Positions 55,930 to 64,000 of a stretch of 64,000 bases of DNA are shown here, in pieces. Positions within the stretch are counted from its first letter, which is position 1, and each line of letters begins with the position of its first letter. The notes under the pieces were generated by a model, which had not been told where the DNA came from, did not search any database, and was given only the letters and a program-made list of their open reading frames with translations. This DNA comes from Liolophura sinensis (taxonomy: Eukaryota > Mollusca > Polyplacophora > Chitonida > Chitonidae): the NCBI RefSeq assembly GCF_032854445.1, contig NC_088303.1:15817501-15881500 (forward strand), written 5' to 3'. A program made the position numbers and the translations under genes.

Positions 55930-56050
55930 TATTCATTCGATTGGTGTTTTACGTCGTACTCTAGAATGTTTTACTTACACGTTGGCGGCCAGCAATATGG
56001 TGAGAGGAAACCGGGCAGAGCTTGGGGGAAACCCACAACGATCGGTTTCA
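55930..56050 (-). mobile_element. SINE family A, 3' half
   Basis: ATTCGATTGGTGTTTTACGT, CGTACTCTAGAATGTTTTAC, GGAAACCGGGCAGAGCTTGG; ends at CACAACGATCGG. Confidence 0.88.
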
Positions 56051-56079
56051 TGAGCAATCTGCAGGTTCACTCAAAGCAA

Positions 56080-56305
56080 AACTGTTTCTAACAACCAGGC
56101 AAGTGGGATTGTTTCCTCTGGTCACAACTTGACAAGCATGCAAGAAAGGTTTGTTTCTCTGGCCATAGCTTGAAAACCAGGCAAAGTGGGTTTGTTTCCT
56201 GTGGCTGCAGCTTGACAGCCACACAAGGTGTTGTGGTTTCCTGTGGCTGCGGCTTGACAACCAGGCAAGGTGCTGTGGTTTCCTCTGTCTGTGGCTAGAC
56301 AACCA
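56080..56305. repeat. ~48-bp minisatellite, four to five units
   Basis: Units contain GGCTGCAGCTTGACA, ACCAGGCAAGGTG and TGGTTTCCTCTG. Minus-strand open frames over it (GNHNTLCGCQAAAT-like repeats) are repeat shadows. Confidence 0.88.
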
Positions 56306-56527
56306 TCGTACACGGTAAGTTAAATAAGGAAGACTAAACTCCCTGTCAAAACGTAATTAAAATAAATGACTGGTGCATGGTCACACCAGACTTGTAACCA
56401 AGAGTGCCTGTTTGACTCAAGCACTATGCAATTCACATTTTGCAGTCAAATTTTGTACTGAAAACAAATCAATTTCAACTCTAGGCGCTAGTCATAAGAG
56501 TAAATGTTTTGGAGCGTTTAATTTGAC

Positions 56528-56680
56528 GGCTTATACGACGGCGGCCAGCATTATAGTGGGAGGAAACCCACGACCATCTGCAGGTTGGTTCCAGACCTTC
56601 CCACGTACGGCCGGAGAGGAAAGCAGCATGAGTTGGACTTAAACTTACAAAGACAGCGGTTGTGAGAGATTCCTAGGGAA
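56528..56680 (-). mobile_element. SINE family A, internal deletion
   Basis: Starts in the core (CTTATACGACGGCGGCCAGC), lacks the CCGGGCAGAGCCCGGGGG stretch, continues through CGTACGGCCGGAGAGG and AGTTGGACTTAAACTTAC (altered B box), and ends before the A box. Confidence 0.85.
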
Positions 56681-57747
56681 ATGAACCGCGCTGATCAGAT
56701 TATTTCAAACTGTACAAGCCAGAGGTAAAATCGCCCTTTGTGATCTTTCCACATCATCTTTGATTTTTATTGTGAGACAAAAACGGTTTTCTGTCCCGCG
56801 GACTTGACAAGAGGCATACTTTCAATTTTGACGACGTGAATTATAGATCCCGTGTTTGGTGTGGCCATTTCGATGAACGTCACCAGTTACTATTACAAAC
56901 CAGTGAGTCAAGGACATTCCATCAAACGCATTCCCCTACTAAGTTTCTTAAAGTGTTACCATGCAATGAGTACAGCAAGTAGATATGGACAGAGGGCCCA
57001 GAAACTCCGCTTAACCCAGGCTCTAAAGCATAGATACTCAGCGTGCTGAACCAGTTCCCTGTGTTGGATATGAACATATAGTATTACAAAGTATTACAGA
57101 TACCGGTTAGATTAACGACAACTCATGTCATGAACAAGCATGGTACACAATTAGGATGCTGATTTAATTCTTTCGCCTAAGACATCCCTTACTTCCCCCA
57201 CCATCAATGAAAACTATTCTTACTATTTCTTACTTTATGTACTTTTTTTACTTCTTGGGTGGTTTCGGTTAAACGTTGTTTTGGTACACGAATGCCTGTT
57301 TCGACACCAAGAATTAATGAACAACCAGGATCATTTACTTTGTGCGACTTAGAAACCAGCTATGTTCTCGAAGATCGATTTCTGACAAAACCGCCGACTA
57401 TAGGCTACATGTACTTCTGTAATGTCTCACCATTTACTTACCTTCTCACTAGGTCTATTAAAATTGACCGTTGTTTAGGAAATTGGATCTAATTACTCTT
57501 TTAGACCCAACATATACGGTGTTTTATAGGAGACATAAATAAAATTTGGAACGATAGTTCAAAAACTCCCACCAAAATTAACTTCAGTCCGACTGGAAAT
57601 CTGTGTTATCCTGCATGTCAATTTCAGTCTGCGCAAAAATGATTCAATTTGTTTCCTCGTCCGCAGTAGCAATAGATTTTAGCGAGAATAAATTTGGATT
57701 GGGTGTCACGGAAATTGTCGCCACAAATAGTATAGGCTTCAATGTAT
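56681..57747. other. Intergenic stretch, no gene recognised
   Basis: Open frames of 65-77 codons show no signal, motif or splice support. Confidence 0.4.
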
Positions 57748-57892
57748 GTCGGTCTGCCAGCAACCTGCGGATGGTCGTGTGTTTCCCCCGGGCTCTGCCC
57801 GGTTTCCTCCCACCATAATGCTGGCTGCCGTCGTATAAGTGAAATATTCTTGAGTACGGCGTAAAACATCAATCAAATAAATAATAAATCAA
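57748..57892 (+). mobile_element. SINE family A, 3' half, plus orientation
   Basis: TCTGCCAGCAACCTGCGGAT, GTTTCCCCCGGGCTCTGCCC, ATATTCTTGAGTACGGCGTA and an AATAAATAATAAAT tail. Well preserved; the head is missing. Confidence 0.92.
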
Positions 57893-60089
57893 TGTATGCC
57901 TATGTTTTCTTGATGACACAATTTTTGAGTAGACCAAAATGATTTGTGTGCAGACTGAAATCATGTTTGGATCTGCCTGAGATCATATACCCAAAAATGT
58001 GAACACGTAAAACATGCTTAAGATACAATAATATGAAAACCAATTCACCGGTGAAACCGTATGTGTTCAGCGGAAGGAAAAACGTTTATCACAGGTGTTC
58101 ATGCAATAAATTCGTTTACGTAGACGATGACAAATTCGTGCCAATTGTTTCACCCCTCTGCTTTGTGTGTGTATGGCCCTTTTCATGACGCTCTCGAGCG
58201 GATGTTGACAATGGACGAGGGACTGCAGCGAAAAGGGGGAGGAGGGGTGTGCAATTTGCGTCATTTTCATGTCAAATAAATATGTAAACGTTTAACATAG
58301 GTATAATAGAACAGAAATCATGAAATAATGATATTAGATCGGTAAATGTGGAAGAGTTGAAATTTTAGACCACATTTAGGCCTACTGGTCTAAAATCAAC
58401 AACCATGACTCGATAAAGATTACCTTTAAACCCAGACAAAACGAACATATGTCTGTAAGCTTTGGATTAATGCGACTGTGATCAAGTCACTTTGACCACG
58501 TTAAGGTCATACCACTTTGTCGTGGTTATCAATTTTAACCAATTAGGGACGAGTAATTTATACAACCCGAAAGAGCGAAAGTTTCCCCTGACGTCACTGG
58601 GACCCTGTTTTCCCTTTTAACCATATGAGCGTGGAGTACGAGTGACGCGTAATGGTGTTTCTATAACATGCTGTTTTCTATAACTTGCTGTTTCTGTAAC
58701 ATGGCGTATCCAATAGGCCCCTCAAAATTTCAGATTGAAGCTTATTTATAGTTACCAAGCACATCATAACAAAATGATGTGCTTGGTTTAGGTCTGTTTC
58801 CAACCCGTTTCCAAAAGAACTAAGGTTAAATTATTTGTTGTTCTTCCCTTTAACAGACTGAACAGCTTATAAACGCTAGTTACGAATTCGGTTAACAGTT
58901 CAACAAACGCTTCAGCTTGGCGCCACCTTATAATGGAGGGAAAACCTTTAGCGCGCATTGTACATCTTGGTTTGTTGTCTCCATTTCAGATGAGGGAAAA
59001 AATTCTATGAGCAGTTTTGTTAACAATTCATTTTAGTTCCAGCTAACTTTAGACTAAAACCTTTTGGACATTATATGCCACAGGCCTACAGCTGGCTCTA
59101 TCCATCTTCATTTTATTAAAACAACTGCTGGTCTTTTCGTTTGACTTCATTTATATCGGATGGGAAAAGTTTTGGCGCCATGTGATGTCGGACATGGCTT
59201 CATTATATACTCACAACGTGGAGTTAAGCTATAATCATTCATTCAAGTTTAACGCCATAGTAAAGGATATTTCAGTTGTTTGAAGGCGATCATCATCTCT
59301 GGGTCGTGGGTGTTCCCAAATTGAATTACCAATGAAAGCGACTGATGAATGACAACACTACATTTATATGACTGCTCCCTTACAATCGTAAAACGAATTT
59401 CACGGATATCACAGTGTCATTCTGTTTCCTATATAGTAAGACAGCATGCATAATATACAGTGTTGTCTTTCATCATCACGTATTTCATTCCTCCATTTCG
59501 TCATTCAGATGAAGGGCATCCACAATCGGGGGCCACACGACTTTGTGACGGAGGAGCCACGGTCTCTCTCTTAGTGTGATATGTTAATGCCTGTCTAACT
59601 TCCGACGGCCGAAGATCACCAAATCACCGTTGGTACAGTTCTGGGGCGCAGTGGCCAACTCAACAAAGCCATTCCTGACTTCATTTTGGATCAAAATTTA
59701 AAACCTCGTCATAAGGCTTTGCGGTGGTTACTTGAAGTTAAAACATGTATATTGCAACAAGTACATGTATTGCTTATAACATCCAACACATCTGGTGTTT
59801 AATTCTTTCAACACAAAACCTTGTGTTAATTCAACACTGACAGAGTTGTTCAAATATGACTTTGTTGGAAAGACCACCAGTGTGTGTTCATACAACACAA
59901 GCGTTTTTGTGTGTATATGTAACATTTACGAGGTGGTAAAAATTTTAATTCCAAGCGCCTAACTTCAGTCTGAAATGGCATGGTGGAATCTTCCTCTGTT
60001 CCAGACTCGATCAATAATATCAAGCTGTCTATCCACTCTTCCATGTAAACAAATCAATACACAAAAGATAAATTGCACCATTTTGTACT
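57893..60089. other. Intergenic stretch, repeats and one hairpin
   Basis: Holds the hairpin at 58754-58787, a decayed SINE tail at about 59235-59290 (AAGTTTAACGCCATAGTAAA, GGATATTTCAGTTGTTTG), and a 59780-59925 segment where AACACAA/TTGTGTT words recur in both orientations. No gene recognised. Confidence 0.4.
58754..58787. repeat. Perfect hairpin, 14-bp stem
   Basis: ACCAAGCACATCAT, loop AACAAA, ATGATGTGCTTGGT. A perfect stem with a 6-nt loop in AT-rich intergenic DNA. No T-run or gene is adjacent. Confidence 0.85.
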
Positions 60090-61360
60090 TTATTGGCTAA
60101 AACAGCCGGGGTAGTTTTTCTTACAGACATGATTTAAAACATATATTAGTATTGTCGTAGGTATATTATGCTTATTAGCAAATATATTTGCGTTGTACAT
60201 TTCACACAACATATATATAGTATTGCCCCTTACCAAGGGGTCACGGTATATTAATCCAAGATCCCAGATATAACATCCCTCATAGTGCTCCGTCATATAG
60301 GGGTATAGCCTCACAGAGGTAGAGTGCAGGATATAGATTTCGATGTCCATATCTGCTGTGGAGCGGGAGTACAGGGATTTATGTGAGAATATTACATTAA
60401 GGCCGTGGGGCTGTGCTATTGCGAGTTGCATCCAGCAACAGTCGTGAAGTTAGGCAACAGAAGCTGAAGACGTAAATACGCAAGAACGTTATGAGCGTTG
60501 CCAGAAACAACATCCTTGTGCATTGTATATTGAGCATATGGTTTCGGCATAAAGACAATGTTGGGTCATCAAAAACTCGATCTGGAGTGAATGCTGCCCA
60601 CAGCTTTTCCCAGGAGCTGGATACAGACCTGATGCCGTAAATAGTGTACAATCAATCTAACAAAAGTTGGACCAAAGTCTACATTTGTAATTTTGATTCT
60701 TTTCGAAGATGCAACTTAGTTGCTACCACACATGTTGCCCCAGTCCTTCAAAACAGACATCATGTTCTACGCAACCAGTTTGGCATTGGCTCCTTTCGTT
60801 GATAACCCACAAAGCACCATGCAGCGTGATAGCTGGTAAGATAACTACTGGAGTAAGATGGCTGTACAGAATGGCGCCAATGTCTCGCGAATCGGGCTTT
60901 TCATCATCCATATCGCTTCAAGATCCAATGCTGATCGGTGCTAAACACCTTGTCACCGGAGTATTTCAACTCTGGACACCTAGAGTTGAAATACTCACAT
61001 ACTGTTGGCGTTTAAGCCACAATTCACGTTTATACTTAAGTAAAAACTAGCTTTCTGGAATTCGTGATTGTTGCTTGGGACTAACCATATTCAACAAGGA
61101 TTAGTGCTTCTTAAGCTGAAGTACTGGGGGTGCGGTAAACCTTTCAACGCACCCACACTAAAAATATCATAAAACGGTTGGACTAGATGATACACGGAAG
61201 CACTTCGTACATTGCAAGGAAGAACTGCACCTCCAAAGACCCAATGCAGCGGGCACACGTCAGCTCGTGGTTCATGGTATTTGATACTGATGAAGTTGAA
61301 ACCGAAAAGCAAAAGCAATAGCAATAAAAATTCACCGACTATATGCGACAATCATCTCAG
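60090..61360 (-). pseudogene. Possible decayed coding sequence, unidentified
   Basis: Several overlapping minus-strand frames (60090-60431, 60397-60651, 61091-61351) have protein-like stretches (for example MDIEIYILHSTSVRLYPYM; HWVFGGAVLPCNVRSAS), but they are separated by stops and frame changes and lack consistent splice sites. I recognise no family. They may be a degraded gene or transposon, or chance. Confidence 0.2.
60959..60996. repeat. Perfect hairpin, 15-bp stem
   Basis: GAGTATTTCAACTCT, loop GGACACCT, AGAGTTGAAATACTC. A perfect inverted repeat with an 8-nt loop. No surrounding TIR or precursor-length stem is seen. Confidence 0.88.
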
Positions 61361-63497
61361 AGGTTTCATACGCAGAATGAAGAAGGGCTAAAGAATAATA
61401 ATTACCAGAATACATGAAAGAAACAGTACGCTTTCACCCTGTGGAAATTTTGAAATGGATAAAGTAACTACTTGTATTATATATTCTACCAAAAGATGAG
61501 CGAAAATATCAGTTAAGACTGAACATAAATTAAAACCCTGACAATACTGTGCGTCCAAATTTCAAGTGGTCCATGTCTTTCAGGCAAACACACCCAGATA
61601 CTTAACCATACCAGAAATAACAAAATAAAACTTTTAAAAGGTTTATATATTGTTCTTATAAATTATAGTTTCTATACACTCTAACGGCTAAACTGAAGTA
61701 TACACATCATGTTTCCACCTCCATCAACTCCCACCCCCAACCCAGTCTCTTCAACCTGAAGCGTTCAGCACTAGCCTCAAGGGGAGTTGACACTTCTACA
61801 AAATATCGCCCAAAATCTCAAGACCAGAAGAGTCTTGTGTGGACATAGCTAAGCTTACCCACAACACTGAAACTTCAGTTTACCCGGCACAGCAATCTCA
61901 TCAGGATAAAATGATGCGTGAACAGTTTTAAAAAATAATCAACAAAAAAAAAAAACAAAACATAAATTCGATATATGGCCAACAATAAAACTCTAAAACA
62001 TACATACATCATACATGTATCTGTACACTTTCGTAACAGCCACTAAAGGCAGAAAAAAAGGAGCTCAAATGGTGTTATACAACTGCAGAAAAGTATTTCA
62101 CCTCTGCCTATTTACAGGCGTTAATTTCTCCCATTACGTGCAAACAAACAATCACACCTCATCTTTTACCATTATACTTCTTCATCATTCATCTCAGGTC
62201 ATTCACTATGTATACATTATTGCCGGGGGAAAAAGTGGGTGTGGTTATTAAGACACTGACAATTACGAAGGCGGAGCTCCTGAGTGAACATGTGATCACA
62301 ATGTACAGCATCTGCAGCTTCTTATTGGATGCTGAAGAGGAGAGACAGACATTTCATACAGCACAACGCAGAAGTATCCACCCATCACTGAATAGAATGG
62401 ACGATTGATGCATGTCAGTTAGCTGAACTTGGAAACTGTAACTTCTTGTACAAAATATTAACAGTGGTGAGGAATTGCGGCTAATCGGCAAACATGAAGT
62501 GCAGAATCAATCAATCCTATCCTATCCTCCTATTCTAACCCTACAATTTGACTATTTACAACAGGACACAAAATTCTGCTCAAAAGTTTACATACATCAC
62601 TTAAAATACAGAGATAAATACTGGTGACTGATATATCTATTCTCTTGATCCGAATCTGAAGAGCAAACAGGTAAACTCGAACAAAATTTCATACAAGAAA
62701 TGCTAATTTGATTTAAGTACGGCTCTTTTCACAAATTAGACGTAAAATTGGACAAATAAACAGTCCCACAAATTAAAAGAAGTAACTTTTACGAATGGTT
62801 GTAAAACATAGTGAAGTAAAGGATTTATTTAGTTTACATTTTTCACAAGCCACATGTTTATGATACAATACATTTGAACCTGGAGTCTTACAGTCAACAA
62901 TTCCAAAAATGTTGAGTGAGAAAAAATAGCTCTGCATGGGGATGACAAATTGCATTCAAGGGTTCATGAATATGCATAACTTGCAGCTCAATGAAACAGC
63001 ACTGGGTGGGGCAAAAATACAAACATGCACACCTCTTGATACAAGATCACAACAGGTCAAGGAATTGATCATATGAATATTTACATAATGAGTCACATGA
63101 CTGTCATGGAGGGTACAGGAATCATACGCACTTTTAGCAAATATTTACACTTGGTATTTATAATATACATATATAATATTTATATATAATAAAATCTTGA
63201 ATTGGTAGGGCATCTGTACAGCCATATTGCACATAGGGATATGACCAGACAACACTTGCAGTAATTGGTCCAATCAAATCCTCCGTTGATTGCTACGGAA
63301 CAGACTGGCCAACAGACACTGTCCAGCAAGCACCTGAAATAACACATCATGTTTGGCAGGTAGTGATTGGAGATTAGACACATATATCAGCCAATCAGAC
63401 TCATGGCTTAGCTGAGTATTAGCCAATCAGAAATATGCAGAGGAATGTCCCGATGGTAGGTTTGACTAGGACCCAATCAAAATGCTCATAGTATCAG
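61361..63497. other. Probable 3' UTR and flank of the minus-strand coiled-coil gene
   Basis: AT-rich, without coding exons. If the exon at 63498-63629 is terminal, the 3' UTR extends leftwards from 63497; several TTTATT words (AATAAA on the gene strand) occur, for example near 62824, so the end cannot be fixed. A TATAATATACATATATAATA microsatellite lies at 63160-63190. Confidence 0.35.
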
Positions 63498-63629
63498 CTA
63501 TACAGATGCTTCAGGACTAATGTCAATCATACACAACTTCAACCGCTGTATTTCACGATTAGAGGACACAAGTTCACTGCTCAGACGAATCTCTCGCTCT
63601 TTTAGTCGTTTTATTTCTTTTTGGCTGGC
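63498..63629 (-). CDS. Last coding exon of a coiled-coil protein
   Basis: The acceptor TTTTTTCAG is followed by 43 codons and a TAG. The translation is a classic heptad-type helix (SQKEIKRLKEREIRLSSEL, then SSNREIQRLKLCMIDISPE), rich in Lys/Arg/Glu with regular Leu/Ile spacing; the other two frames hit stops within the exon. This is the C-terminal coiled coil of a protein whose upstream exons lie to the right of the window. A phase-0 intron is assumed. No family assignment is possible from 43 residues. Confidence 0.65.
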   Translation of the reverse strand, partial: ASQKEIKRLKEREIRLSSELVSSNREIQRLKLCMIDISPEASV

Positions 63630-64000
63630 CTGAAAAAACAATGAAGTAGACAAAAATTACTTATATAGTTATGGAAAATATGAATTTACAGTGTCATGGA
63701 CATTTATGCTGGATGTCAAAATCGATTGTGTTGGAATATAATAACATCCTTGCAAGTTTTAGCTATTATCAAAATTTTTTGATCATAGGTTAAATGATTA
63801 GACAATACATCTGTAGTGAGAAGCCTGGAGGCTCTGACAATGACACTGCTGTTATGAAGTCCATGTGGTGTTATATCAGAACTATTCACCAAATGTACTC
63901 CTTTTGAAAGCAGATCTTTGACTACACATGCATATTTCATGTGCTTTTTGTTTTTTTAAATCCAACCTCGAAATATGCATTCTTGTGGAGGTTGCCTTCA
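63630..64000. other. Intron of the coiled-coil gene (presumed)
   Basis: No further exon recognised before the window edge. The minus-strand frame 63716-63940 has no acceptor or donor that would join it to the exon at 63629. Confidence 0.35.

Noticed and set aside
56048..56313. Minus-strand frames with HRKPQHL-type repeats
   Set aside because: Shadow of the 48-bp minisatellite.
59780..59930. MITE with AACACAA ends
   Set aside because: The words recur in both orientations, but no consistent terminal inverted repeat or target duplication could be defined.
60709..61050. 113-codon plus-strand frame
   Set aside because: No motif, no splice support, and it runs through a hairpin; equally long frames on the opposite strand are no better supported.

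Overview
The window is eukaryotic nuclear DNA from an animal, most likely a marine mollusc or another lophotrochozoan. The evidence is intron-rich genes with GT-AG junctions, a recognisable metazoan HINFP gene, a ZP-domain gene pair, a C-type lectin gene, and a very high density of tRNA-derived SINEs. The main SINE has an AT-rich tail on a conserved core of a type I associate with mollusc genomes (from memory, not searched). No operons, CRISPR arrays or prokaryotic features are present.

Layout. (1) 1-12,250, plus strand: 3' part of a C-type lectin gene. Four exons (318-617, 7174-7338, 8912-8968, 11907-12145) join in frame and end at a poly(A) signal. The introns hold a broken Ty3/Gypsy element, a foldback MITE, a SINE inside a minisatellite and a 26-bp minisatellite. 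(2) 12.3-17.4 kb: mostly unassigned, with one possible minus-strand terminal exon (13103-13327) and an inverted-repeat pair enclosing about 2.1 kb. (3) 17,479-23,038, minus: complete nine-exon HINFP (histone H4 transcription factor) gene, 666 aa. (4) 23-30.9 kb: no convincing gene, AT-rich, one tRNA-like SINE. (5) 30,943-38,125, minus: complete nine-exon gene for a 318-aa multi-pass membrane protein that I do not recognise, with an ETS-type site at its start. (6) 38.2-42.0 kb: repeat-rich spacer. (7) 42,065-54,420, minus: two tandem nine-exon ZP-domain genes, each 298 aa and with identical exon lengths, sharing a CRE + TATA promoter. Between them lie an inverted ZP pseudogene fragment and a 30-bp minisatellite built from CRE half-sites. 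(8) 54.9-57.9 kb: three minisatellites and several SINEs. (9) 58-64 kb: mostly unassigned, with two perfect hairpins and, at 63,498-63,629 on the minus strand, the last coding exon of a coiled-coil protein that continues beyond the window.

The genes do not form a pathway. The most interesting region is the ZP cluster: identical gene structure, near-identical sequence confined to one tract that includes introns (a gene-conversion signature), an inverted relic, and an unusual intergenic minisatellite whose unit repeats a half-site of the element found in both promoters. All exon models were derived by hand from splice consensus, reading-frame continuity and family motifs. Percent identities are visual impressions, not computed values.
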